NCBI RefSeq assembly: GCF_004331675.1
Contig: NZ_SJSN01000011.1
Coordinates: forward strand, 1-64,000
Reading direction: 5' to 3'
DNA length: 64,000 nucleotides
Source: Pedobacter frigidisoli
GTDB taxonomy: Bacteria; Bacteroidota; Bacteroidia; Sphingobacteriales; Sphingobacteriaceae
Made by a program: the position numbers and the translations under genes. Positions 8,898 through 18,074 of the stretch are shown piece after piece. A model generated the notes under the pieces. It was not told the origin of the DNA. It did no database searches and saw only the letters and a list, made by a program, of their open reading frames with translations. Positions within the stretch are counted from its first letter, which is position 1; every line of letters begins with the position of its first letter.

Positions 8898-9773
8898 ATG
8901 AAGAAAGTAAAAGTTGGCTTGGTACAAATGACTTGTACTAAAGATAAGCAGGAAAATTTAGAGAAAGCGATTGTAAAAGTAAGAGAAGCGGCGGCAAAAG
9001 GAGCACAAATTGTGTGTTTGCAAGAGCTTTTTACTTCGTTGTATTTCTGCGATGTTGAGGATTACGATAATTTCGATCTAGCTGAAAAAATTCCTGGTCC
9101 ATCTACAGATGCTTTGCAAGTGGTGGCAAAGGAATTGGGTGTAGTAATTATCGCCTCTTTATTTGAAAAACGTGCTGAAGGTTTATACCACAACACTACT
9201 GCTGTTTTAGATGCCGATGGTTCATATTTGGGTAAGTATCGCAAGATGCATATTCCTGATGACCCAGCTTTCTATGAAAAATTCTATTTCACGCCCGGCG
9301 ATTTAGGTTATAAGGTTTTCGAAACGAAGTTTGCTAAAATCGGCATCTTAATTTGTTGGGACCAATGGTACCCAGAAGCATCGCGAATTACCGCTTTGAT
9401 GGGTGCAGATATCATGTTTTATCCAACGGCAATTGGTTGGGATACTACGCAAGTTGAAGAAACTAACAAAGACCAGTACGATGCTTGGCAAACGATTCAA
9501 CGCTCGCATTCGGTTGCTAACGGCGTTCCGGTTGTAAGTGTAAATCGGGTTGGCTTTGAGCAAGATGGCGCTATGAAATTCTGGGGCGGAAGTTTCGCTA
9601 CGAATGCACAAGGCAAGTTGCTTTATTTAGCATCTCACGATAAGGAAGAAACAGAAGTTGTGGAGTTAGACTTAGACCAAAGCGATTTTATGCGTAAACA
9701 TTGGCCGTTTTTAAGAGATAGAAGAATTGATTCTTACCAGCCGATTACAAAAAGATATATAGATAACGATTAG
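8898..9773 (+). CDS. aguB: N-carbamoylputrescine amidase
   Basis: A 291-residue nitrilase-superfamily enzyme that hydrolyses N-carbamoylputrescine to putrescine, CO2 and ammonia. The catalytic triad is visible: Glu in CLQELF, Lys in YRKMHIPD, Cys in LICWDQWYPEA. The tail with WPFLRDRRIDSY is characteristic of this subfamily. The start chosen is the ATG at 8898 (MKKVKVGLVQM); an in-frame ATG at 8826 would add 24 residues encoded by an intergenic repeat and lacks family similarity. It lies just upstream of aguA, which makes its substrate, so the two form a two-step arginine-decarboxylation branch to polyamines. Confidence 0.92.
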   Translation: MKKVKVGLVQMTCTKDKQENLEKAIVKVREAAAKGAQIVCLQELFTSLYFCDVEDYDNFDLAEKIPGPSTDALQVVAKELGVVIIASLFEKRAEGLYHNTTAVLDADGSYLGKYRKMHIPDDPAFYEKFYFTPGDLGYKVFETKFAKIGILICWDQWYPEASRITALMGADIMFYPTAIGWDTTQVEETNKDQYDAWQTIQRSHSVANGVPVVSVNRVGFEQDGAMKFWGGSFATNAQGKLLYLASHDKEETEVVELDLDQSDFMRKHWPFLRDRRIDSYQPITKRYIDND

Positions 9774-9784
9774 TTGTCGAAAGG

Positions 9785-9810
9785 TTAAAGACCAAAGCTT
9801 AAAGCGAAAA
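9785..9810 (+). repeat. Short intergenic repeat TTAAAGACCAAAG, copy 1
   Basis: The phrase TTAAAGACCAAAG followed by an AAAGCGAAAA-type tail occurs here after aguB and again at 11871-11897 after fabG, with small differences. Confidence 0.5.
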
Positions 9811-9824
9811 ACTTCATAAGCGAT

Positions 9825-9894
9825 CGTCATTGCGAGGCACGAAGCAATCTTATTCGATAAGTGAAAATAGATTGCTTCGTGCCTCGCAATGACG
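9825..9894. repeat. Perfect 26-bp inverted repeat, REP-like
   Basis: Bases 9825-9850 (beginning CGTCATTGCGAGGC) are the exact reverse complement of 9869-9894, with an 18-base spacer. Degenerate copies occur at 16153-16212 and 31105-31196. The right arm contains an ATG (9889) in frame with aguA, giving a false upstream start. Confidence 0.85.
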
Positions 9895-9918
9895 AAAACT
9901 AAAAATAACAATACACAA

Positions 9919-10995
9919 ATGTCAAATTTTCCTCCTAAAGAACATTTAAATATTAATCAATTCGATTACTCTCCAAATCAACAAGGCTATGCTTTCCCTG
10001 CCGAATGGGCAAAACATGAAGCAACCTGGTTAAGTTGGCCACATAAAGAAGCAAGCTGGCCTGATAAAATCGAAACCATTTATGAGCCTTATTGCCGATT
10101 TATTAAAGCTGTGGCCGAGGGCGAAAAGGTGCGAATCAATGTTAAGGATGAAGAAATGAAAGCTTTTGCTGTTTCTGAATTAACAAAAGTTGATGCTGAT
10201 TTATCGCAAATTGAATTTTATTTCAACGAAACTAACGATGCATGGTGTAGAGACCACGGTCCTGCATTTTTGCTGAAAGGAAATGAAAAAGCAATTGTTG
10301 ATTGGGGATATAATGCTTGGGGCGGAAAATATCCGCCGTTTGATTTGGATGATGTAGTTCCGACGAAAATTGCAAAGGCTTTTGACTTGCCTTTATTTAC
10401 ACCTGATATAGTGATGGAAGGCGGTTCGGTAGAATTTAATGGAGCTGGAACGATTTTAACCACAACAGCTTGTTTATTGAACAAAAATCGTAATCCACAT
10501 TTAACGAAAGAGCAGATTGAAAAATACTTGCTTGAATATTACGGACAAGAGCAGGTTTTATGGTTGGGAGACGGAATCGTAGGCGATGATACTGACGGTC
10601 ACATTGATGATATTACTCGCTTTGTAAATGAAGATACTGTTTTAACGGTTGTAGAAAGCAATCCATTGGATGAAAACTATATTCTGCTGCAAGAGAATTT
10701 GGAAGCTTTGAAAGCGATGAAACTGAAAGACGGTCGCTCACTTAATATTGTGGAGTTGCCAATGCCATCGCCGGTAATTCATGAAGATACGCGTTTACCT
10801 GCATCTTATGCTAACTTTTATATCGCTAACGCTGCTGTAATTGTTCCAATTTTTAATGATGTGAACGACCAAAAAGCTTTAGATATTATTCAAGGTTGTT
10901 TTCCGGATAGAAAAGTGATTGGGATTAACTCTGTAGATATTATTTGGGGATTGGGAAGTTTCCATTGCTTGAGTCAGCAGGAGCCAACCCCCTAA
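9919..10995 (+). CDS. aguA: Agmatine deiminase
   Basis: A 358-residue member of the peptidyl-arginine-deiminase-like superfamily; it converts agmatine to N-carbamoylputrescine and ammonia, feeding AguB. Motifs visible are the substrate-binding WCRDHGP, the DDTDGHIDD catalytic segment and the C-terminal nucleophile cysteine in GSFHCLSQQEP. The start at 9919 (MSNFPPKEH) is preferred over the in-frame ATG at 9889, which lies inside a REP-like palindrome. The last two codons and the TAA stop come from a CCCCTAA-type repeat, so the extreme C-terminus may be newly acquired. No arginine decarboxylase gene lies nearby. Confidence 0.93.
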   Translation: MSNFPPKEHLNINQFDYSPNQQGYAFPAEWAKHEATWLSWPHKEASWPDKIETIYEPYCRFIKAVAEGEKVRINVKDEEMKAFAVSELTKVDADLSQIEFYFNETNDAWCRDHGPAFLLKGNEKAIVDWGYNAWGGKYPPFDLDDVVPTKIAKAFDLPLFTPDIVMEGGSVEFNGAGTILTTTACLLNKNRNPHLTKEQIEKYLLEYYGQEQVLWLGDGIVGDDTDGHIDDITRFVNEDTVLTVVESNPLDENYILLQENLEALKAMKLKDGRSLNIVELPMPSPVIHEDTRLPASYANFYIANAAVIVPIFNDVNDQKALDIIQGCFPDRKVIGINSVDIIWGLGSFHCLSQQEPTP

Positions 10996-11112
10996 CCTCC
11001 CTGAAGGGGGAATAAAACCCATCGTGTTAAACATTCACAATTAATATTAACTTTACAACAGTTTAAATTTTTATACATTATATAGAAGTCCCCTTTAGGG
11101 GATTTAGGGGTT
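10986..11112. repeat. CCCCTAAAGGGG-type inverted repeat pair
   Basis: An AACCCCCTAA..GAAGGGGGA arm at 10986-11011 faces an AGTCCCCTTTAGGGG..AGGGGTT arm at 11087-11112. The left arm supplies the aguA stop codon and the right arm ends immediately before the fabG ATG. Similar pairs occur at 16283-16350 and 44975-45046. Confidence 0.7.
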
Positions 11113-11856
11113 ATGAAATTACTAGAAGGAAAAACAGCATTAATTACCGGCGCATCGAAAGGTATTGGTCGTAAAATAGCTGAAAAATTTGCGGAGCAAG
11201 GTGCTAACGTTGCTTTTACATATTTATCATCAGTAGAAAAAGGCGAGGCCTTAGAGCAAGAATTGCAAAGCTTTGGAACAAAGGTTAAAGGTTACCGTTC
11301 TGATGCATCAAAATTCGACCAGGCAGAGCAATTAATCAATGATATTGTTGCCGATTTCGGAACGATAGATATCGTTGTAAATAACGCAGGTATTACCAAA
11401 GATGGTCTGTTGATGCGCATGAGTGAAGAAAATTGGGATGACGTAATTAACATCAACTTGAAATCTGTATTCAACGTGACTAAAGCTGCATCTAAAGTAA
11501 TGATGAAAGCCCGTAAAGGTGTTTTCATTAACATGAGCTCGGTGGTTGGTGTTACGGGTAACGCAGGACAAGCAAATTACGCCGCATCAAAAGCTGGTAT
11601 TATTGGTTTCACAAAGTCTGTAGCTAAGGAATTAGGCTCGAGAAATATTCGTGCTAACGTGGTTGCTCCGGGTTTCATCCGTACCGAAATGACTGAAGTT
11701 TTAGACCCTGCCGTGGTTGCGGGTTGGGAAAAAGATATCCCACTTAAGCGTGCCGGCGAAACAGAAGATATTGCCAATGTTTGTGTGTTCTTAGCTTCAG
11801 ATATGAGCGCTTATGTTACCGGACAAACTTTATCGGTTTGCGGCGGAATGCTATAA
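11113..11856 (+). CDS. fabG: 3-oxoacyl-[acyl-carrier-protein] reductase
   Basis: A 247-residue short-chain dehydrogenase that reduces 3-oxoacyl-ACP with NADPH in fatty-acid elongation. Visible are the cofactor motif GASKGIG, NNAG, and the catalytic Ser-Tyr-Lys set in NMSSVVG and YAASK. Length and the C-terminal GQTLSVCGGML fit FabG closely. The start codon directly follows a CCCCTAAAGGGG-type repeat. It is not embedded in a fab cluster here, so assignment rests on sequence alone, and another SDR reductase role cannot be fully excluded. Confidence 0.9.
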   Translation: MKLLEGKTALITGASKGIGRKIAEKFAEQGANVAFTYLSSVEKGEALEQELQSFGTKVKGYRSDASKFDQAEQLINDIVADFGTIDIVVNNAGITKDGLLMRMSEENWDDVININLKSVFNVTKAASKVMMKARKGVFINMSSVVGVTGNAGQANYAASKAGIIGFTKSVAKELGSRNIRANVVAPGFIRTEMTEVLDPAVVAGWEKDIPLKRAGETEDIANVCVFLASDMSAYVTGQTLSVCGGML

Positions 11857-11870
11857 TTTAAGCTTAAAGC

Positions 11871-11897
11871 TTAAAGACCAAAGATAAAAGCGAAAAC
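11871..11897 (+). repeat. Short intergenic repeat TTAAAGACCAAAG, copy 2
   Basis: Second copy of the phrase seen at 9785-9810. It starts about 15 bases after the fabG stop and runs into the terminator stem. Confidence 0.5.
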
Positions 11898-11928
11898 CTG
11901 CTAGTTCTAAAAGTCTAGTAGGTTTTTT
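11893..11928. terminator. Bidirectional terminator between fabG and the L,D-transpeptidase gene
   Basis: A 12-bp stem (11893-11904 with 11915-11926, one mismatch or G-U) sits between convergent genes and has T-rich tails on the plus strand and, more weakly, on the minus strand. Confidence 0.75.
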
Positions 11929-12661
11929 ATTTCAGAACATATTTTCCTTTAACTTCCTTAATATTTAGGGCAGTTTTATTCTTCTCAAAAGCCAAATAGC
12001 CCGGCTGTAAAGTTTTCCAAAAGTTAATCTGTGCAGGAAATTGAGCTGCATATTTTTTCATATTTCCATCTGTCATTTTAAATGGATAAATGTAAACAGG
12101 AATTTTATCCTGACCAGCATTTCTAGCCTCCACACCTAAAACGTAAACTTCCTTAATCTTTTCATCCGTTAGCGGAATGCAACCAACCGTTACACACTTG
12201 CCATGGATGTAAATGTCTCCACCGGTTTTTCTGTCTTTTCCTGTTCTGGCAGAGTCAACTGAGTTTGGATAATTAACACCAAGCGATAAAAGAAAACTAC
12301 TCATCGGATTGAAAACATTGATAAAATAAAATCCCTCGGGTGTTTGTCCATCGCCCTCCATCACTTTCGGACCTAATGTGCCCGAATGTGCACAAAAATC
12401 GTAAGTTCTGAATAAAGAATATTTTTTGTCTGATTTAGATTTCAACCAAACCTCCAACTTACCCTCAGTTTTATAGGCATTTATTACCATCGAAAAATCA
12501 TTGTCGTAACCAGCTGCTTTGATGAATTTTTGTAAAGTTTCCCATTTCTCCGCATAAGCTTTTTCTACTCGCTCGAATTTAATTTGAGTTGCCTTGAAAT
12601 TGTTTTGTGCATTGGCCATGATGCTAAGGGATAATAAAAACGTTAAACAGATTAATTTCAT
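11927..12661 (-). CDS. Exported L,D-transpeptidase (YkuD domain) family protein
   Basis: A 244-residue protein with a signal peptide (LLSLSIMANAQ, cleavage near residue 18) and a YkuD-type domain (about 75-205). The catalytic segment IHGKCVTVGCIPL holds the conserved His-Gly and the nucleophile Cys. Family members form 3-3 cross-links in peptidoglycan or attach proteins to it; this YafK-like type often has uncertain activity. The chosen start at 12661 follows the signal peptide; the longer frame to 12718 would read through the AACCGCAAAGG repeat. It converges on fabG. Confidence 0.85.
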   Translation of the reverse strand: MKLICLTFLLSLSIMANAQNNFKATQIKFERVEKAYAEKWETLQKFIKAAGYDNDFSMVINAYKTEGKLEVWLKSKSDKKYSLFRTYDFCAHSGTLGPKVMEGDGQTPEGFYFINVFNPMSSFLLSLGVNYPNSVDSARTGKDRKTGGDIYIHGKCVTVGCIPLTDEKIKEVYVLGVEARNAGQDKIPVYIYPFKMTDGNMKKYAAQFPAQINFWKTLQPGYLAFEKNKTALNIKEVKGKYVLK

Positions 12662-12698
12662 AAAATTTGGTTTGGTTAAAGCTAAATAAATTATCGAT

Positions 12699-12866
12699 TT
12701 AACCGCAAAGGTCGCCAAGATTTTCTAAGCACTAAGTCGCAAAGAACGCTAGGTTGGATTTTAAAAAATATGTGTGTGCCTTTTATATCTATCTTTTTTC
12801 ACTCGTTCGTTAATTGCCAAACCTTATCCTTTCTTTGCGTATTTACTTTGCGGCCTTTGCGGTTAA
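12699..12866. repeat. AACCGCAAAGG inverted terminal repeat element
   Basis: TTAACCGCAAAGG (12699-12711) is exactly mirrored at 12854-12866, with CGCAAAG words repeated inside. It fills the gap between two divergent genes, so their promoters may lie within it. Confidence 0.65.
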
Positions 12867-12892
12867 TAACAAAATTAGCATCTTTATAAAAT

Positions 12893-14977
12893 ATGAATGG
12901 CTTTTTTGCTGGTACTTCTATTTTGTATTTTCTGGGTTGCCTTGCATTGGGTATTTTATATGCGTGGTTGCTTTATCGCAGTAATAAAAATCTCGATAAA
13001 AAGTTACTTTATGGATTAACTGCCATCCGGATAATTGCTGTCACGGCTATTGCCTGGCTGATATTTGGGCCATTAATAAAAACCCTAAATTATACTTTAG
13101 ATAAACCTGTTATCATCATCGGTCAAGATAATTCCCTTTCAGTTGGTCAGGTTAAGGCTGCTGGTTTCGACCAAAAATTGTACGAGCAGAATCTTAAAAA
13201 ATTACAGGAAAAACTATCAGATAAATACGAAGTAAAAACCTACAATTTCGGTGATTCTGTTGGCGACGGATTTGATTTCAAAAATCAAGGAAAGCTAACA
13301 GATGCTTCTGCCTTTTTCCAAAAGATTAGAGATGAATACACGAATAGAAACGTTGGCGCAATTGTTTTAGCCACGGATGGAATTTTCAATCACGGTGGCA
13401 ATCCTTTATACGGCATCAACCAAATCAATGCACCAGTATATAGCATTGCTTTGGGTGATAGTATTCCGAAACGAGATGTACTTATTTCAAATGTAAACTA
13501 CAATAACATCGTTTATTTGGATGATGATTTTACCATTGAAGTTCAGATTCAAGCTTTCCAAAGTGATAGAGAAAACACCTCATTAACAGTTAACCAAAAT
13601 GGAGCGAAAGTTGAGCAGCAAAACATCGCAATTAATGGAAATTCTTTTGTGAAAACCGTTCCTGTGAAATTACACGCGGGTAAAATTGGCGTTCAGAAAT
13701 ATACCGTTCAGCTTGGTGTGCTCCCAAATGAAATTACCACCAAGAATAATGTTCAAACTCTTTATGTCGAAGTAATTGATGGCAGGCAAAAAGTATTGTT
13801 AGCGGCAGCGGCTCCACATCCAGATTTGGCGGTGTTAAAGGAAGCCATTTCCCTTAACAAACATTATGAAGCGAAACTGGCTTTGGCTGATGATTTAAAC
13901 TCAACAGACCCCTCTAAATTTGATTTAATTGTTTTGTATCAGTTACCCGATGTTCAAAATATTTCGACTACTTTTTTACAGAAAGTAATGACTTTAAAGA
14001 AACCCATTTGGTATGTTTTGGGTGCGCAAAGTAATGTGAGTGCTTTTAATCAAATTCAAAATCAAGTTAATTTAAGTTCAGCTAATGGTTCTATTCAAGA
14101 GGTTTATCCTGATTTAGCGAGTGGATTTACGAGTTTCAACTTATCAGAAGAAGATAAAAAACAGTTCTCTACTTTCGACCCTTTACTAACGCCTTTCGGC
14201 AGGTTAACCGTTAATGCAAGTGCAACCCCGGTTTTTAATCAACGTGTTGGGAAAGTAAGTACGCAACAACCATTGTTATTTTTCACAAATGATAACGGTG
14301 TAAAAGCTGGTTATTTAATGGGAGAGGGTTTGTGGCGTTGGAAATTATCTGAAGCTGAGAATGAAAACCAACAATCGAGTTTAAATGATTTGATTTCCAA
14401 AACCGTTCAATATCTGTCTGTAAAGGATGATAAAAGAAGATTCAAGGTTTTTACTTCCAAATCTGCTTATGATGAAAATGAATCTATTCAATTTAATGGA
14501 ACACTTTATAACGAAAGCTATCAACCTGTAAATGAATCGGAAGTTAACTTACAAGTAAAAAATGATGCAGGGAAAGTCTTTAATTATGTGTTTTCCAAAA
14601 CTGAAAATAGTTATCAGTTAGATGCCGGTTCAATGCCTGCAGGTAATTATTCTTATGTAGCTAACACAACTTTGGGAGGCAAGAAATTTACTGCCACTGG
14701 TAGTTTCTATGTAAATGCGCTAGTTGCAGAATATCAACAGACTACAGCCAATCATCAACTGCTGAATACCATTTCTAAACAAAGCAGCGGCAAACTTTTC
14801 ATGCCTGCAGATTTGCTAAAAATTGCTGATGAAATCCTGAAAAACGAAAACATCAAAACCATTAGCTACGAAGACCGTAAATTCGATGAGCTTATTAATA
14901 TCAAATGGTTATTCGGATTGATTTTGGTTTTGCTTAGCGTGGAATGGTTTTTACGGAAGAGAAATGGAGAGTTGTAA
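12893..14977 (+). CDS. VWA-domain membrane protein, unknown function
   Basis: A 694-residue inner-membrane protein with two N-terminal membrane segments (about residues 7-27 and 40-62) and one at the C-terminus (about 668-686), leaving a large presumably periplasmic middle. A VWA-type domain begins near residue 72; DNSLS fits the metal-binding DxSxS motif and ATDG a second metal-site loop. Later regions look beta-rich. The layout resembles large Bacteroidota BatA-associated or glutamine-amidotransferase-like membrane proteins of unknown role. No MoxR or bat genes are adjacent. I do not assign a function. Confidence 0.6.
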   Translation: MNGFFAGTSILYFLGCLALGILYAWLLYRSNKNLDKKLLYGLTAIRIIAVTAIAWLIFGPLIKTLNYTLDKPVIIIGQDNSLSVGQVKAAGFDQKLYEQNLKKLQEKLSDKYEVKTYNFGDSVGDGFDFKNQGKLTDASAFFQKIRDEYTNRNVGAIVLATDGIFNHGGNPLYGINQINAPVYSIALGDSIPKRDVLISNVNYNNIVYLDDDFTIEVQIQAFQSDRENTSLTVNQNGAKVEQQNIAINGNSFVKTVPVKLHAGKIGVQKYTVQLGVLPNEITTKNNVQTLYVEVIDGRQKVLLAAAAPHPDLAVLKEAISLNKHYEAKLALADDLNSTDPSKFDLIVLYQLPDVQNISTTFLQKVMTLKKPIWYVLGAQSNVSAFNQIQNQVNLSSANGSIQEVYPDLASGFTSFNLSEEDKKQFSTFDPLLTPFGRLTVNASATPVFNQRVGKVSTQQPLLFFTNDNGVKAGYLMGEGLWRWKLSEAENENQQSSLNDLISKTVQYLSVKDDKRRFKVFTSKSAYDENESIQFNGTLYNESYQPVNESEVNLQVKNDAGKVFNYVFSKTENSYQLDAGSMPAGNYSYVANTTLGGKKFTATGSFYVNALVAEYQQTTANHQLLNTISKQSSGKLFMPADLLKIADEILKNENIKTISYEDRKFDELINIKWLFGLILVLLSVEWFLRKRNGEL

Positions 14978-15065
14978 TGTAAGATGTAAATATGTAAGAT
15001 GGACAATGTTTAGTGCGTAAAATTTGTGCTTATTGATTCATTTTCCCTCATCCATTTTCCATCCT

Positions 15066-15680
15066 TTAGTGCCACTCATCCTTATAAACAAACTTCGGCA
15101 TTTGCCATTCGTATTTTATAGATAATAATCTAATGGTTAAACCAACAACAGCGGCTATTACGGTGGCCATTAATTCACTTCCGTGGAAATGTTCAACGCC
15201 AATATAAACAGCTCCTGTTACAATGGCTGCACTGGCATAAATCTCCTTGCGGAATAAGAATGGAACTTCATTACAGAGTACATCACGTAAAACACCGCCA
15301 GCACAACCTGTAATCATTCCGCTAAATAATACGATGAGGTAAGGCAGATGAATTTGCTGTGCAACTTGGCAGCCGATAATCGTAAATACCACTAAGCCCA
15401 TTGCATCAAGATAAAGAAATAGCCTTTTCAACTTGGTCATAACAGAGGCAATAAAAGCAGCTAGTAAAGCAGCTCCGGCAGTAATAATTAAATATTCAGG
15501 ATGCTCAACCCAGCTCATTGGGTAATGACCAAAAAGTACGTTTCTAACCGTTCCGCCGCCGAGGGCAGTAACCCAAGCGATAATACAAACACCAACCCAA
15601 TCCATATCTCTACGGCCAGCAGAAAGTGCAGCAGTCATGGCTTCGGCAGTAATGGCGATGATATATAAAATGTGGAGCAT
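15066..15680 (-). CDS. TRIC/UPF0126 family cation channel protein
   Basis: A 204-residue membrane protein built of two similar halves, each with about three helices and a glycine-rich signature: GGGTVRNVL in the first and AGGVLRDVL in the second. This internal duplication is the mark of the UPF0126 family (YicG/YadS), whose prokaryotic members are homologues of trimeric intracellular cation channels and conduct monovalent cations in vitro. It would sit in the inner membrane. It converges on the VWA gene; the following 15681-15836 gap shows nothing definite. Confidence 0.85.
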   Translation of the reverse strand: MLHILYIIAITAEAMTAALSAGRRDMDWVGVCIIAWVTALGGGTVRNVLFGHYPMSWVEHPEYLIITAGAALLAAFIASVMTKLKRLFLYLDAMGLVVFTIIGCQVAQQIHLPYLIVLFSGMITGCAGGVLRDVLCNEVPFLFRKEIYASAAIVTGAVYIGVEHFHGSELMATVIAAVVGLTIRLLSIKYEWQMPKFVYKDEWH

Positions 15681-15836
15681 AGAGAGGTGGTTAATTGTTT
15701 GAATTGGTTAACTAAAAAAACCAAACTGCGAATTAAAATGCTTTATTATTAAATCTAAAAACCAATTATGAATTTTATCTGCTCCTTAATCCTACCTTAT
15801 CCTTAAATCCTAAAAATCCTGTTCCAAAATCCTGGT

Positions 15837-16136
15837 TTAATCTTTCTTCTCCTCACGAATAATAACAAAAACATCTTCGTTATCTTTTTTCATGAAATAT
15901 TTTTCACGAGCAAACTTTTCTGCTGTATTTAGATTGGTGTTCAGTTCGTTTAAATCGTTTTTAACCTGAGCGGTTTCTTTTTCGAAATATTCCTTTTCTT
16001 CTTGCAACTTATTCGCCTGACTGCGGTATTCGTATTGCGACATCATATCGTTTTTATCGAAAAATAACATCCACAGCGCAAAAGCAACCGTTGCAAGGAA
16101 ATATTTATTGCGGAAAAGGTCTATTAAACGTGTCAT
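15837..16136 (-). CDS. FtsB/DivIC-like cell-division protein
   Basis: A 99-residue protein with one N-terminal membrane segment (about residues 11-27) followed by a coiled coil (about 35-75), the architecture of the septum-formation initiator family FtsB/DivIC. These proteins link early and late divisome components in the FtsQ-FtsB-FtsL complex. Placement just downstream of enolase on the same strand is also seen in many other bacteria and supports the call. A eno terminator and a REP-like repeat separate the two genes, so it may have its own promoter. Confidence 0.8.
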   Translation of the reverse strand: MTRLIDLFRNKYFLATVAFALWMLFFDKNDMMSQYEYRSQANKLQEEKEYFEKETAQVKNDLNELNTNLNTAEKFAREKYFMKKDNEDVFVIIREEKKD

Positions 16137-16152
16137 AATTTTCTCGAAAAAT

Positions 16153-16212
16153 CGTCATTGCGAGGCACGAAGAAATCTGTTGAGTAAGATTGCTTTGTAC
16201 TTCGCAACGACG
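16153..16212. repeat. REP-like inverted repeat, degenerate copy
   Basis: Left arm 16153-16178 and right arm 16187-16212 match the 26-bp palindrome at 9825-9894 but differ from each other at about five positions. Confidence 0.7.
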
Positions 16213-16219
16213 TAAATGT

Positions 16220-16257
16220 ATAAAAAAACATCCGAAGATTTAAAATCTCCGGATGTT
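16220..16257 (-). terminator. Intrinsic terminator of eno
   Basis: A 12-bp stem (16227-16238 with 16246-16257, one G-U) followed on the minus strand by a run of seven T residues. Confidence 0.85.
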
Positions 16258-16282
16258 CTACAAATAAGTTTTTCAACTTCTT

Positions 16283-16348
16283 AACACCCCAAACCCCTAA
16301 AGGGGCTTTACGGCATTTCCTTAAGTCCCCTTTAGGGGATTTAGGGGT

Positions 16349-16350
<2 letters not shown>
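16283..16350. repeat. CCCCTAAAGGGG-type inverted repeat pair
   Basis: Arms at 16283-16308 and 16323-16350 form an imperfect palindrome. The right arm runs into the eno stop codon (16349-16351 on the minus strand). Confidence 0.7.
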
Positions 16351-17668
<1,318 letters not shown>

Positions 17669-17710
17669 TTAACTGCTTAGTGTATAAAGTACAATTACTA
17701 AGCGTAACAT

Positions 17711-17718
17711 CAAAGTTA
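17711..17718 (-). promoter_or_regulatory. Predicted -7 box of eno
   Basis: On the minus strand the sequence reads TAACTTTG, matching TAnnTTTG, about 67 bases before the eno start codon. No clear -33 element was found. Confidence 0.45.
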
Positions 17719-17849
17719 GTATATTTTTTAAATAAATAAAGTGTTTAAGGCGTTAATGTTACGATAGTAATTTAGGTTTAATCAGTTCTTAATTTTAAAT
17801 TAATATTGATGTTTTGGAAATCAATTGCAGTGGTTTTTCGGCTAAAGCA

Positions 17850-17909
17850 GTCCCGCTTTTTGTTACAACAAAAGCAGAAAAAGCTTTTGGTTTCCACAGC
17901 AATCGGGTT
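17850..17909 (+). repeat. Framed hairpin element, copy B
   Basis: GTCCCGC at 17850-17856, a 7-bp hairpin (17869-17875 with 17883-17889, loop AGAAAAA) and an ATCGGGTT end at 17902-17909. Flanks and loop match copy A while the stem sequence differs. Confidence 0.65.
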
Positions 17910-18000
17910 TATATAACTCAGGTATTGTAATGCTTGGGACGAAAATCATCAAACTCAAAATAATTCAATGTTTTTGGATTTAAACTTACAATTTCATGTT

Positions 18001-18070
18001 CCGTCAGTTGAAACTGACGGTAATGAACCCGAGTAATCTCCATTTCATTACCGTTGACTTCAGTCAACGG
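18001..18070. repeat. Paired inverted hairpins, BIME-like
   Basis: Two perfect 8-bp hairpins, CCGTCAGT-TGAA-ACTGACGG (18001-18020) and CCGTTGAC-TTCA-GTCAACGG (18051-18070), face each other with TAATGAA and TTCATTA on their inner sides. This head-to-head arrangement resembles paired REP units. It ends four bases before the esterase stop codon. Confidence 0.7.
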
Positions 18071-18074
18071 TAAA

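Noticed and set aside
11292..11571. Antisense open frames inside fabG
   Set aside because: They mirror a conserved coding sequence and show no independent features.
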